Assembly (NCBI GenBank): GCA_037179335.1
Contig: JAKZHN010000016.1
Span: forward strand, 124,001-188,000
Reading direction: 5' to 3'
DNA length: 64,000 bases
Source of the DNA: Cyclaneusma minus
Taxonomy: Eukaryota; Ascomycota; Leotiomycetes; Marthamycetales; Marthamycetaceae
Positions 11,060 to 22,046 of the stretch are shown here, in pieces (the first letter of the stretch is position 1; each line of letters opens with the position of its first letter). The position numbers and the translations under genes are program-made. The notes under the pieces are model-generated. The model did not search any database. It was not told the DNA's origin and worked only from the letters and a program-made list of their open reading frames with translations.

Positions 11060-11218
11060 ATCAAGAAGCTGGAGGACGGCAGGTGGGTGACGAAGAACAC
11101 GAAAACCGAGAACGAGACCAAGGGCCTGGTACATAGAGACGCCAAGAAGTTGAAGAGAAAACACTTCGTCCAACCCGACGCATTCGATTCCGAGATGGAG
11201 ATCGAGAACAATGTCTAA

Positions 11219-11778
11219 TCGTCAGCGAACAGGACGGCAGTGCTCGGCTGGACTTGTTCGCGAGTTATGGAGGGCTGGCACTGGAATTTTCCAGTTGGAA
11301 GTTGATGCGGATTCCATGTTGCGAAGGGTGCTTCGACCACAGTCATTACCGGCTCGCCACACGTTTTGACATGTTTTCCTACGATATGCGAGATGACTTT
11401 TGTGCTTTTTGTCGTTTCGTCTAGTTCCCAAATTACTCGAAACTTGTTCTGCCGTGTCCGTGCGAGGGAACCGGGTTGCGATGTGGTACGAACAAATTGA
11501 ACCAATCTTGCTGGATGCCATGTAATCAATTAAAATATGAGAGCCATTCCTTGAGGTTTTACAGCATTGTAAATGAGTTTCTAATACACAAGCAGCTTTG
11601 GCATCGGAACCCCGCAGGGAACGTGTCGAAAAACGACCTGTTGCCACGAGGTTCTACCCAAGTCACCACGCAGTGTCCAGGAGCACGGGATCTGATGTGA
11701 CTTGATATTGACACTTACTACAGATATAAATGGGGCACCTCTTGTTCTCACCTCTTTCCTCCAAAAGCTTCCTCTGCA
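11219..11778. other. Intergenic with promoter of copy C
   Basis: No convincing gene. Downstream, a TATA element lies at 11,725 ahead of the gene at 11,779. Overlapping open frames on both strands (for example 11,222-11,647) have no recognisable content. Confidence 0.45.
11725..11730 (+). promoter_or_regulatory. TATA box
   Basis: A TATAAA sits 54 bp before the ATG at 11,779, followed by a CT-rich stretch typical of fungal transcription starts. It supports 11,779 rather than 11,872 as the start of copy C. Confidence 0.5.
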
Positions 11779-12309
11779 ATGCTTTCCCCTCATCCTTGGC
11801 GAAAACCAACATCCTACCTCAAGATAAGAACATCAATTCGCAAGCTCTTCCCTCGAATACTCTTCACCATCATGAGACGTTCCTCATCAAAAACACAGCC
11901 AACCCGCAAATCCCCAGAATTCCAACCCGGCGAGCGTCTCGTGACCTCCACAACCACCAAAAATCAAGCCGAGGGAGATGTCCTCTCCGACATAGAAATC
12001 GAAAAGTGCTTCTGGCACAGCCACTACGGCAGCGAGCGATACTTCTATCTACTGAGCGGAAAGCGATGGGCTTGGGAACATGATCTCCTCAAGATGTGCA
12101 ACACTGCTGCCGCACTCATCCAAATCGAAAGTCTGATGACTTATCCTCCGGGTGGCGTGACTTACTTCCCTCAACGGCAACTTCGGGTTCAAGGCTTTGA
12201 GGAGCCGAGAATGTGTGCTTGTTCGTCGATTACTGGCCTTCCGAAGATTGAGGAACAGGTTGAGGAGGATGATGAGATGCAGGATTGGTGGAGTTGGGAT
12301 GGAAGTTAG
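11779..12309 (+). CDS. Small protein, likely distant third member (copy C)
   Basis: Single exon, 176 aa, from the first ATG after the TATA box; a second ATG at 11,872 (145 aa) has the better context. The order FQPGERLVTS, then a hydrophobic-Trp stretch, YGSERYFYLL and KRWAWEHDLL parallels the core of copies A and B (F-x2-G-[DE] ... G-x-x-Y-x-Y-x-L ... W), so I infer a distant relation. The C-terminus is acidic (EEDDEMQDWW). The N-terminus from 11,779 is basic and hydrophobic in patches but is not a clear signal peptide. Function unknown. Confidence 0.6.
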   Translation: MLSPHPWRKPTSYLKIRTSIRKLFPRILFTIMRRSSSKTQPTRKSPEFQPGERLVTSTTTKNQAEGDVLSDIEIEKCFWHSHYGSERYFYLLSGKRWAWEHDLLKMCNTAAALIQIESLMTYPPGGVTYFPQRQLRVQGFEEPRMCACSSITGLPKIEEQVEEDDEMQDWWSWDGS

Positions 12310-12712
12310 GGTGGACGTCTGGCATCTTTTGATTGCGTCGATTTGGGAAACGGCTAGGAACATCTGATCCTTAGGGGAAGAGGGGTTCTCTGCTGGCGTC
12401 TTTACTTGAAGTTCTCACCATGTATTTCTAAAGTTCAGTTCTTGATACCACGACACACATGTCACTGTTGGAGGATCGTCTTTATGGAACGGGTTTGTAA
12501 CTTGTATCGGTCTATTCAATTGGAAACTCCGTGCTGAAGTTGTCTCATTGCTTGAACACCATGGGCCGCAATTCATCCGACTCAGAACTTGGGGTCAAGA
12601 CTCGGCAGTAACTTGCTCGCCATATGTCTAGTGACGTCCTAGTTCCCCGATAAAGCCTGAGATACCTGCTGTCATGTACCTCCGAGGTTCCGGCGCAGAT
12701 CGGTTGGAGGTG
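12310..12712. other. Intergenic, convergent
   Basis: This 3' flank is shared by copy C (plus) and the minus-strand gene ending at 12,713. A minus-strand open frame at 12,628-12,951 overlaps that gene in another frame and lacks its codon bias. Nothing else seen. Confidence 0.4.
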
Positions 12713-13021
12713 TTAGTTCCACTCCCTGGTGTGCAAAAATCGACGACACCGTCGACTGTTGTGCTTTGTCCAATTTTCGCCGCATCTCGCTTGTAGATCT
12801 GTTGAAGGGCAGAAGAAGACTCGATAGGGCTCTCGATGAGTGCCAGATTTTGGTTCCTGCGGGTCCTTGCGATGCTTTCCTCGAGGATTGAGGTCCCAGA
12901 AGATGCGGTCGAAGTAGTCGGTACTCTTCGTATCTCTCTTTCGCCAGCCAACGCGCTGACTGTCCATGCGACTTTTGAACAGGTTCATGATGGTTTGAGC
13001 GTGGAAGGCATGACCGGCCAT
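12713..13021 (-). CDS. Small basic hypothetical protein
   Basis: A 102-aa frame starting at ATG 13,021 in a strong context (GAAAATGG). An in-frame ATG 120 nt upstream (13,141) would add a hydrophobic N-terminus. The choice of this frame over the overlapping one (12,628-12,951) rests on codon use: the first 50 codons strongly prefer C at the third position, as in the firm genes here. The protein is rich in Arg, Lys, Trp and Tyr, with no recognisable domain, signal peptide or repeat. A TATA-like TTATAAGTATT lies near 13,205. It could be a lineage-specific gene or a chance frame. Confidence 0.42.
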   Translation of the reverse strand: MAGHAFHAQTIMNLFKSRMDSQRVGWRKRDTKSTDYFDRIFWDLNPRGKHRKDPQEPKSGTHREPYRVFFCPSTDLQARCGENWTKHNSRRCRRFLHTREWN

Positions 13022-13682
13022 TTTCGATTGAATTAGGAGCGAAATGATCGAGATGCGGAATATTAGAATGAAGACTGGTCGGGTGGACTTGCTGAAGTAG
13101 AGTAGGGAAAGGTGGCAGCTGAGGTATGAACGCGGAAGCAATGAGTGATATGCTTTTGCAGTTGTTTGGAAGAAAAGAAAACTGAAATGAAGGAGCCCTA
13201 ATACTTATAATTCATCTGTAGACGCCAATCCATCAACACTATTGTGGTCTGAATGCTGTATCACCACCTGAGCTGATTCAATTGCAAGTTCCATTTACTG
13301 GTTTGAGTCACGTACCAGGGCCACTAAACCATCGAATAGAACCGCGGGCGCGCAGTCAAGAAGTCAGGCTGCGCGAACGACTGGCCGTACCGAGAAATAA
13401 TCCCTCGCCAAATAATCGTACCAAGTTATGAAACGGAAGGGCTGCTGACCGAGCTTCAGGCTTCCGAATAACCTCAAATCCATGGACCATGGTTGACAAA
13501 ACGAAGCTAAGAAAACGAAGCTCAAGAAAATGGAAAGGACCAATTGAAAAAAGGCCACTCCCGTAGTTAGGAAGAGCTCAAAAAAAAAGCAGCATATATA
13601 CTCTGTCTCCTCCGCATCCCTGCCCTGTTCATCCCACAATCCTCACCCTCCTCAAGCTCCCAAAATCAACCCAACGATCACG
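13022..13682. other. Divergent intergenic region
   Basis: This region separates the minus-strand gene at 13,021 from the plus-strand gene at 13,683 and so probably holds both promoters. A TATATA at 13,595 serves the plus gene. An open frame on the minus strand (13,364-13,639) begins with TTG and covers the TATA box, so it is not called. Confidence 0.45.
13595..13600 (+). promoter_or_regulatory. TATA box
   Basis: TATATA about 85 bp before the ATG at 13,683, followed by a CT-rich leader with CCTCACCCTCCTC. Spacing suits a fungal promoter. Confidence 0.5.
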
Positions 13683-13949
13683 ATGACGACCTACTTATCC
13701 AAACTGGTTCAGTTGCGTTCTGGCTGGCGCGATCACTGGACCAGCTCCAAACTTCCAGGATTCAGCACCCATCAGGCTGCTGCATCCGAACAGCTCGTTG
13801 TCCCTGCCTACGAATCTTTCCCACCCTTCATCTCCCATTCAACCTCCACGAAACGGTGCTCGCCTGTATTGTCAAAGTCAGGGACTGCTTCGGGCGATAC
13901 GGTGTCAGCGCACAATGTCAAAAAAGGGGTCAGAGATATACTGAGATAG
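13683..13949 (+). CDS. Small hypothetical protein
   Basis: An 88-aa single-exon frame. Support comes from the TATA box 85 bp upstream, a CT-rich leader, a good start context (ACGATGACG) and C-rich third codon positions in the first half. The protein is Ser/Thr-rich with scattered aromatics, and has no signal peptide, membrane segment or recognisable domain. The ending may differ if an unseen intron exists. Confidence 0.45.
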   Translation: MTTYLSKLVQLRSGWRDHWTSSKLPGFSTHQAAASEQLVVPAYESFPPFISHSTSTKRCSPVLSKSGTASGDTVSAHNVKKGVRDILR

Positions 13950-15078
13950 GCAGATCGTAGAAAATGAGAGCGAAATACATATCATGCTCCGACAACGTTC
14001 GGAAGGCGAGAAAAGTGAGAAATGAGAAATGATTTCCGTTGTGTAGTCTCATCAGGACTACTTCTAAGATCGGCTGCATTTTCAAAACACCAATATTTCG
14101 GGAAAGGAGTCAGCCGGCTCGGTCTCAGAGTGGCAGCTCGGAGATCCTCGAACTCGACCAAATCGAGGTACTCAGGCGCGGGTTGACGGGGTAGACGTTG
14201 CTCTATAAAGGAGGAAGCACCTCGGAGAGAGCACGCAGGACCATACGGTAGCAGGAGCAGGCTGCGCCAGAGCATGGGCCGTGTGCCTGGGTCACATGTT
14301 GGTCACGAGATGGCCGCCGCAGCCTTCCGCGCCAGACTCGCCGCCAGCCTTGCCATATGTACCCAAATTCGCGCCTAACTTTCAATTAGCGGGTCATTAG
14401 GTCTCTTAGCACAATTGGAAATGCATTTCGGTGCAAATTCAACGCTAAGAGCCAAGTGCTCAGGTTCGACCGCTTTCCTGGGAAACAAAGAAATGACCAC
14501 CTTGAATTGGGGGGGTGGTACTTACATTCACACCCTAAGACGGGTTGGGGGTGCATGTAAGACCGGGAGACTTGTCTTTTCGCCTTTCTTGTTTGGTTTT
14601 TTTTTTGCATTTTGCATTTTGCATTTTGCATTTTGCATTTTGCATTTTGCATTTTGCATTTTTTGGGGCGTTTCTTAATTCTTTCGGAGACGTACGTCTT
14701 TGAGGAGGCACTTGGGAGAGTCCCCCTGATTTTGGCTTTTTTTGCAGCCTATTGGGCTGGGATTTTGCAAGTTCTCGCCCACCTCCAGACACCTTTTCAG
14801 AGTGCTTTTCTTCTGCCGTCTCTAAGCACGCTTTCGGATTGGTCCAATCTGGGCGAGAGTTTGGGAATACACTGTTGCTTGTCAATTCCGAAGAGCTGAA
14901 TGTCATGGATTGAGGACGATATTTGTTTTTGTACCAAATCAGCAGCACCGCAGTCAGTCCACCATTCCGAACTCCCCCATACACCACCACCGCTCATACT
15001 CCCCATTCCAGCCTTGAAAACAGACGCGCTCCCCATCACAACCAGCAAAATCCCTAACGTAACCCCGAGGCTCTTCCA
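13950..15078. other. Intergenic with heptamer microsatellite
   Basis: No supported gene. It contains the GCATTTT tandem repeat (14,607-14,664). Several open frames run through the repeat because a 7-bp unit without stops reads open in all frames; these are not genes. Confidence 0.5.
14607..14664 (+). repeat. GCATTTT heptamer microsatellite, 8 copies
   Basis: Eight perfect tandem copies of the 7-bp unit GCATTTT, preceded by a T run and followed by TTTGG. The perfect identity implies recent slippage. Confidence 0.95.
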
Positions 15079-15812
15079 TCAAACCCAATCCACCACCTCC
15101 TCCCTCTTCACCCCCTTCTCCAGCTTCGGCTTCAAGATCTCCACCACATCATCATCATCATCGCCATCATCCTCAATACTCTGTACCACCTTGTTTCCAT
15201 CCAGCTCCTCCTCATCACTGTCAACCGGCCTCTTTCCGATTTTCGCCAGGCCCGCTTTCGCCTTCTGTCTGGCCTTGATAGGGGACACATCTTTCACATC
15301 TCCATCGTCAAGTTTTCGCTTCTTTGGCGTGTTGGGTGGAGTGGGGGTGGATTTGGAGTTAGAGCCATCCGAGTCGTCGATGTTCATTTTCTTCATGATT
15401 TGGCGCAAGCGCGTGCGTGCTGTGGCGGCGTTCTTGAAGCTGGTCATGGAGGCCATTTTGTCGTAGTCGATCTGTGTAGGGGGTGTTAGGGTGTTGGGGA
15501 AGGGATTTGGGTTGAAGAAAGTGGGGTAAAAGAGTGGCGAGGTTGTGAAAGTTTGCGAAGGGTTGTGAAGGTTTGTACAAGAATTTGTGATCAGAGGGAA
15601 ACTGGGGAATGATGACCCATAAAACTGAAGAGACTTGAGAAACCGGTGGAATTGATGAGGGTGAAGTGGAAAAGGAGATGGACAGAGCTGGCACGTACGC
15701 TTCCGATGAACTTGTTCTTCGAACAGAAGTAAGCCGCAACGATGAGCGTGTCTTTATCGAGGTCCGTAACCGCCGGGCCGCCGCCTTTCTTCCAGATCTC
15801 CGAGGGTGCCAT
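15079..15812 (-). CDS. Small Myb/SANT-like nuclear protein
   Basis: Exon 1 is 15,699-15,812 (38 codons), the intron 15,472-15,698 has a GTACGT donor and CTACACAG acceptor, and exon 2 is 15,079-15,471; 168 aa. The segment spanning the junction, DTLIVAAYFCSK then IDYDKMASM and AATARTRLRQIMKKM, resembles the trihelical Myb/SANT-like domain of many small fungal nuclear proteins, in which a GAAxxR-type helix contacts DNA. The tail has basic clusters (PKKRKLDD, a likely nuclear signal) and an acidic run (DDGDDDDDVVEIL), the last resembling a SUMO-interacting motif. The role in DNA binding is inferred from the fold only. Confidence 0.75.
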
Positions 15813-16855
15813 GTTGCTGGATAGATAATTGGCGAGATGGAGTGGTCCTGGATATGAGTGGTGTCTGATGATGCGTCACGTGATGAGGCAACTGTGTGAA
15901 GTTTGTGGAAGAGGCGAGTTGTTGCTAGTTTTCATGAAGTTGAGGATGTGATACTCGTGTTAAGACCATGATGTGAGGAGGTTGGAGCATGCAGCTGCCT
16001 GCTGCATGCTTGGGAACTGACAAGGATTAGGGGCGGCTCGATCTGCGAATCGGAATGGGCTTGTTTTACTTTTTTCACAGATTACAATCACATTCACGAG
16101 ATCCTTGATCTTCAGAGTTCAGGACCCGATATCGGGAAGACTCATGACTGGAGTCATGATTGATGGACATACGGGACCCCGATTGGTGACATTACATCAA
16201 CCTGAAATGCCAGAGTTGTTGCCCGTGAAACATGGCCAACGTGCTCACGGTGATCCAGGATTTCTCTTATCCCATGTCGCTGATTACAGGGGTAAGTGGT
16301 GCTGTGGGCCCTAGTAGGCAACTATCCGTATGAGGGTAAGATTGACAGGTTAACGATTTGGATACAAAGAGATTTCTGTACCGAATGTCCAAAATAAACA
16401 GTTGAAATTAGAGGTTACTTTTTTTTTATAAGAAAGACGCCTGGATACTTTCCAAATACAGGATAAACTTGAAAGAAAAATGAAGAAAATTTAGGACTTC
16501 TTGCATGGCCTGCATAAAAAAGCAATACTGCCAAGCTGTTAGCTGATCAACTCCACTGCTGCACGTGGCTGACACAATTATTATCACAATCCTGGCTCAG
16601 TGTAACAGCTGGATGTCGTGTCGATCGTGCGACAAAATATCTCTCGATCACGACATCCCTGTCGAAAGTCATGTGTTTTCGCGACGCGCGCGGCGATCGC
16701 TTCACGTTTTGGTGAAGGTGTAATGACATGACGTAAGCCACGCGATTTAGTCTTCGGCTCAAACAACGCGTTTCTTCTGCTGGAGCCAGGCTTCATCCAA
16801 AACGAACTCGAATCCCAATTATTGTACGGAAATCCCTCCCGCATCACCGAAAACA
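15813..16855. other. Divergent intergenic region
   Basis: This is upstream sequence for the minus-strand Myb-like gene and the plus-strand gene at 16,856. A somewhat AT-rich patch lies around 16,340-16,520. No gene, repeat or clear TATA box recognised. Confidence 0.45.
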
Positions 16856-18353
16856 ATGTCACTCAAACGCGAATTGACAGCGCTGGACCCGAACTTGGCT
16901 CCGAGGCCACCAAAGAGATACTGCAAGGACTGCATTGATGCGGGAAAACACAAGGATGATAAGGAGGACGCGAAGACGAAGAAGGAGCTGACGAAGGATG
17001 GATACAAGTACACGAAGGCTACTGCGGTGGACAAGCTTGATGATGTTGGGGTCAAGTGGGTCACGTTCTGTATGCCGAAAGAAATGCTTGGGAAGAAGAA
17101 GTCGAAGAAGACCGACGATAACGACGATGAGGAGGAAGAGGAAAGCGAAAACGACGACAGTGATGATGAGGATGAAGGTGGCGCAAAGGAGAAGCCAGCA
17201 GAGGAGAAAACGGGTGAAGCCGAGAAGAAGGCGAGCGAGCCTGAGAGAGGCGACGACGGGCATATCATAGTACAGAAAGGTCGCTGCCGTGCTGGCGGAT
17301 GCATGTGCGAAAAGTTGCTTGAGCATGATCATACCTGGCCATACTTCGTGACGAAGGAGGGCTGGAACAAGTTCATGGACATCAACCGCCAGATCACGAA
17401 GCGGGATCAGGACAGTTTTTCGATCCATTTCTACGAAGACTTTTCCGGATACGGTGTCAACGAGGTCGTGATCAATACTGTGAGTCCAGCACCTTTATGT
17501 CTGTGACAGGGGCCAGACTAATGTTTTTGCTAGCTCGAAGCTTTCAACAAGACTCTCTTCAACGGTGATGTGTTGCCGTCGAAGAAATGGGCCAATGTGG
17601 AAGCTCTCGCGTTGATGCTAGAATATTCAGATATCTGGCGGTGGTTCAGTAAGACTCTAACCCTGCCTCAATCTCATTGCACATCACTGACGACAGCAGA
17701 TTTTGACGATGCGGATGCTCTTGCCGATGTCAGGACAATGATTGGGACCATGGTGTTGACAGCCTTCGACATGCTTGATGAGCATGGCCTGTTCGAGAAA
17801 GTTTCCCCTGTCAAGAACATTGACGTTATTGCCTCCTTCTTGCTCAACTGGATCTGGCAAAATAGTGAGCACGACCAAAATGGCGATGTCAGCTGGGACA
17901 TTCCCATCGTTCGCGAGATGGACAAGCATCAAATCCCGATTCGTTGCGACTTGTTGCCATATGTTAGGGTGGAGAATATTGAGGAAACTCGCGGACAGAT
18001 TGAAGATAGGAAAGAAGCACATGAAAAGGCACAGGCAGCCAAGAGATGGAGTCCCAAGGATGACTACGACGAGAATGAAATGCGTCAGTGGAACAGATGG
18101 GATTGGAAGAAAGAGGTATGTGTCACTGCGAAACCTCGATGGAGCTCAAATCAGATGCAGCTAACGTCTAGAACAGTGGCCTATCTTTCACAAGAATCAT
18201 AAGGGCGGCAACCACTACGATATAACCGCGATGCCGAAGCACGAGCTGCTGAGAGGCTTCCTGGGAGACGAGCAAGAATTCGCCCAAACCGTTCTGACCG
18301 ACCCGCAGTCCTTGTCAGATCAGATAGACAGGACGAGATACAGGCTCAATTGA
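16856..18353 (+). CDS. Acidic conserved fungal protein with Cys cluster (unknown)
   Basis: Four exons: 16,856-17,479, 17,534-17,648, 17,700-18,115 and 18,177-18,353, giving 443 aa. All introns have GT...AG ends (GTGAGT, GTAAGA, GTATGT) with 51-61 nt lengths; the third intron acceptor ACAG follows a CTAAC. Exon 3 could instead start at 17,697, adding one residue. The N-terminal part has a CKDC pair; residues about 80-130 are a Lys/Asp/Glu-rich linker; then comes a small Cys cluster (GRCRAGGCMCEK), followed by an aromatic-rich globular region with WPYF, YEDFSGYGVNEVV and a helical part ending WNRWDW. I do not recognise the family and assign no function. Some Cys pairs could bind a metal, which is inference. 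Confidence 0.85.
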
Positions 18354-20489
18354 GTCACCGAGTATATCGAAGAGCCATTTTGTACTATTGCGATGCGATG
18401 ATGGTATACTTATTGTCTGCTGTGTATTTATGTTTCCCGTCTCCCTCTAGGCATCTCTTCGAAGCGAAGGCCTCCTGGCTGAACAGCACAGACCCCGCCA
18501 TCCTGTCAAAGCTCATGTAGCAAATATGTATATCACCCACCAAGAGCATTCGGAATTCGGCAACCGAGGTGTCAAGGCGTCAGTCACCCTTATATAACGT
18601 GCATCCCTGGATCTGGTACAGCGTCGTCTGATCTTTGCCGAGTCTCGCGGCCGTACGCTGTGCGAGAAACGCACTGTTCTCTCAACCGGCCCGTACCCAG
18701 AAACGCCACCACGGGCTTCAGCTTTCGGCTATTACAGCAATTCAGTTCTTTGATGGTATAAAAGGCTACATCTCGGCAGGGATGACTCCTAGGGTGAAGC
18801 GCTATGTCCTCTCACTTCGTTTACTTGGCAAGCCGAATATATGTCAGCTGAGAAGCACGTGGTTCTACTTTCCCAAAAACCCTCGTCCAACCTCTCTGTA
18901 CCGTTCGAGACGTGCACAAGTTGATACACCGGTGCTTTCCTGGTGCGTGATACATGTGCTCCCCACTGCATGCAGAGCTCGGCCATCAGTCACCAGACAA
19001 GCTTTTTAGGCGATCTGCAGTGGCTCCTCGGCGAGGATCATGGCGTTCATGAATTGCACAACATTATTCTGCCATTTCGACCTCGCAGCTGGATCCAAAT
19101 GAAAAATAGATGATGGGTGCAGAATGGATGACGACGCCTTCCGCTTCCTTACTTGTCGTTATTTCTCCAAACGAATGCGATGCGGTAGTCAAGCCGATCT
19201 GTACTTGTGCCTGCTAGCATGGCCGAATACACTCAAGGAACCTCTTTTCCCTACAAGCTATCTTCCCAAGGGCTTAAAAGCCAGCAAACAATTCACCAAG
19301 GCTCAACCCGGCCCTCTCCAGACAAGCTATCCAAATAAGATTATAAGCATAACATCGGCGCTTTGATTCCAACTTCCCCAATCCATCGTCCTGGAACACC
19401 TCGGGCCTCGCCAAGTCGGCGCTGACTATGTACGAGTCCAGAACTGATCAACACAGGAGATCACGGCCACCAGTAAGAGGCCCGCACGCAGCATCCACCA
19501 CCCCACCATCCCCACAATCCGCGCCCCGTGGGTTTCACCACATCCGTGCCGCTTTCCAAATCAATCACCATTCACAATGTATCACTCTCGAAGACCGAGG
19601 CGGCCGAAGGCTGAAAAGCCCCCAATTCATGATGTTCCGAATGGGTGTTGAGGCGGTGTTTGGACCTGCACAGCGGTAGAGGACTTGTCGTCGGGAACCG
19701 ACAGAAACGAGAAAGCCCCTTCGTTCAGGGAGTTGGGACAAACGTGCTCTGAGGACTGAGCGCTCGTGTTGGGTGGGTGGCAGGCGGTTGATCGAAACAC
19801 AGTCACAGAAGCGATGATACCCATACCCACCTCTCCCCGCAAATATTATTCCGCAGGAAAATACGAATTTAATCCTGGATGCAGATTTCTGGTTGGTACC
19901 TACCTTATGTTCCGATTCCGAAGATTCTCTCCGAAGAACTTGATCCCCCATTATGTCCCCATCGAACCGGTAAGTCGGGTTTCCTGCCTCAATTCAGCGT
20001 AAGCATCAACCATTTCTTGCCAATTCGAGCAATTTGCCCATTGGCTAAATATACCCACTTTCTGCATTTTGCATATCGCTGTACAACCCGAAATTCCCCA
20101 TTGGGTATCTTTCGGGCTTCGAGGCAGGCCGGGTTGTTGTTTGCGCCCTTCTGCAGTGACGATCCTTGGCGCGCGTGCTCCTTCCTTGGCGGAGACAGGG
20201 CCGAATCAATATATGAAGTATGCGCCGTTCCTTCAGGTTTCCCTTCTCTCGCTTTAGCCGTTGCAACGCCATCAGCCTGCTGTGTTGCCGTCACTCTCTC
20301 GGTCGATCGCTTTTGGAGGATCTTTGGAGACCTCGTTCATTCGCTTTATAATAGCTTGGAGATTTCCCCTTGCTATTCACACTCTTTTCAAACGTTACTA
20401 CTCCTCTTAATATATCCTACACCGATCGGCAAAAGCTTTGTCGTGATTTGAGAATCTGGAGCGACTGAGGATATACTCGACAAACGACA
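18354..20489. other. 2.1-kb intergenic region
   Basis: No supported gene. A TATAAA at 18,759 is followed by an open frame (from ATG 18,781 to 19,009) with poor codon bias, and a short ATG frame lies at 19,124-19,366; neither is convincing. Near the right end, TATAAT at 20,346 and TATAT near 20,411 lie upstream of the deacetylase gene. Confidence 0.4.
20346..20351 (+). promoter_or_regulatory. Probable TATA box of deacetylase gene
   Basis: TATAAT about 144 bp upstream of the ATG at 20,490, followed by CT-rich sequence. A second AT-rich element (AATATATCC) lies nearer at 20,409. Either could direct transcription. Confidence 0.35.
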
Positions 20490-22046
20490 ATGCGTTTTAC
20501 ACCAGTTGTGTTGGCGGCACTGCCTGCCCTTACGCTCGCTCATTCCGAGGGCCATGCGTTGCTGCCGAAGCTTGTTGGAGGCCGCAAGATGTTGTCGGAG
20601 CTGAGGAGCCGGGGCCTGCTGAACAGCGAGATTGAGGCTCTGACCAATGTCGCATCTCATGCCCATGAAGTGCGCGAAGTCAAGGCTGAGCAGAAGGAGA
20701 AGAAGGTGCTTGATTCGCGGGATAACACGGATGGACAGTGTGGTGTTGGAGTTGAGGGCACGCCTTCTTGTGCCGAGGGTTACTGTTGTTCGCCAGCAGG
20801 GTGAGTTCTTCATACTTGGGTTCGAGATACTTGATATGTTCGATACTAACATGGACGCAGATGGTGTGGAAAGACGGAAGACTACTGTGCTGCCCCTGAT
20901 TGCCAGTTTCGATATGGTAGCGGCTGCGATACGAACCGAGTGCCTGCTGGTGAATCGACTGCGAATGTTGCGCGACCGAAGATGGGAAGTGTTTTATATG
21001 GCGGTGCGGGAATCTATGACTGTGTGGTACCAGGAGATGTTGCTTTCACTTTCGACGATGGTATGTTGAAGGACGAATCGTCATACACAGTTCTTCCAAA
21101 AGATCATCTAACATTAGCGTCCAGGGCCATACTTGTACACATCGGACTTGCTAGACAAACTAGCTGCCTACAACGCAAGTGCAACATTCATGATCAGTAA
21201 GTCTAATCCTGAATATGGTAAACGAATGCAGAATACTGATTCAAGTAGCTGGCAACAACCTTGGCAAAGGAGGAATTGACAACACTTCAACCCCCTATCC
21301 TGGAATTATCAAGCGCATGGTTGCCGAAGGCCACCAAATCGCCTCTCACACCTGGGGCCACCAGAACCTCACCGACCTCTCGCCCCAGGAGTTCGAAAAC
21401 CAAATCGTCTACAACGAAATGGCATTCAACGGCATCCTCGGCTACTGGCCCACCTACATGGTAAATCCCCCCTTTACCCGTCACACACCTCAATTCCAAT
21501 CCATCCCACGCCCACTTCACTCGAAGCTAATCACAAATTCAGCGCCCACCCTACTCCGAATGCAACGAAACCTGCGGCTCCATCCTCGCCGACATGGGCT
21601 ACCACGTAACCTACTTCGACGTCGACACCGAAGGCTACCTCAACGACTCCCCCACCCTCATCCAAAACAGCAAAAACATCTGGACCTCCTCTCTCTCCGC
21701 CCTCAACCCCGCCACCGACAACATTCTCGAAATCGAACACGACATCCACTACCAAACCGTCTACAACCTGACTGATTACATCTTGAGTACTATGTATTCT
21801 GCGGGCTTCAAGAGTGTGACTGTGGGCGAGTGTCTGGGTGATCCTAAGGAGAATTGGTATCGCAATGCGTCGAGTGTGGCGACGAAGACACTGACTACTA
21901 CGACGGATGCGACTTGTGGGGGGACGAACGGATGGACTTGTATGGGTGGGCAATGGGGAAATTGCTGCTCTGTTAATGGATGGTGTGGGAGCAGTGATGC
22001 TTACTGTGGAACGGGGTGCCAGAGCGCTTTTGGCACTTGCAATTAG
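20490..22046 (+). CDS. Secreted chitin deacetylase (CE4) with two CBM18 domains
   Basis: Five exons: 20,490-20,800, 20,861-21,060, 21,125-21,196, 21,249-21,460 and 21,543-22,046; 432 aa. Residues 1-18 form a signal peptide (MRFTPVVLAALPALTLAH). A hevein-like CBM18 domain (about 84-126, Cys-rich with GYCCSPAGWCG) precedes the NodB polysaccharide deacetylase domain (about 160-365), and a second CBM18 (389-432) ends the protein. Catalytic motifs are intact: TFDDGP at 167-172, SHTWGH at 227-232 (metal-binding His228 and His232), RPPY at 266-269 and the HD-type motif at 331-334. The family removes acetyl groups from chitin to give chitosan, in wall remodelling or in evading chitin sensing. A Ser/Thr-rich linker (about 375-388) joins the last two domains. 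Confidence 0.93.

Noticed and set aside
12628..12951. Alternative minus-strand frame overlapping 12,713-13,021
   Set aside because: Weaker codon bias than the chosen frame; they cannot both be the main product.
14386..14990. Frames on both strands through the heptamer repeat
   Set aside because: A stop-free 7-bp repeat keeps all frames open; no independent coding evidence.
16859..17428. Long antisense frames over the acidic gene at 16,856
   Set aside because: Leu/Ser/Phe-rich mirror of a Lys/Asp/Glu-rich coding region, a typical shadow.
18752..19009. TATAAA followed by an ATG frame
   Set aside because: The TATA box is good but the frame has poor codon bias and no family resemblance.
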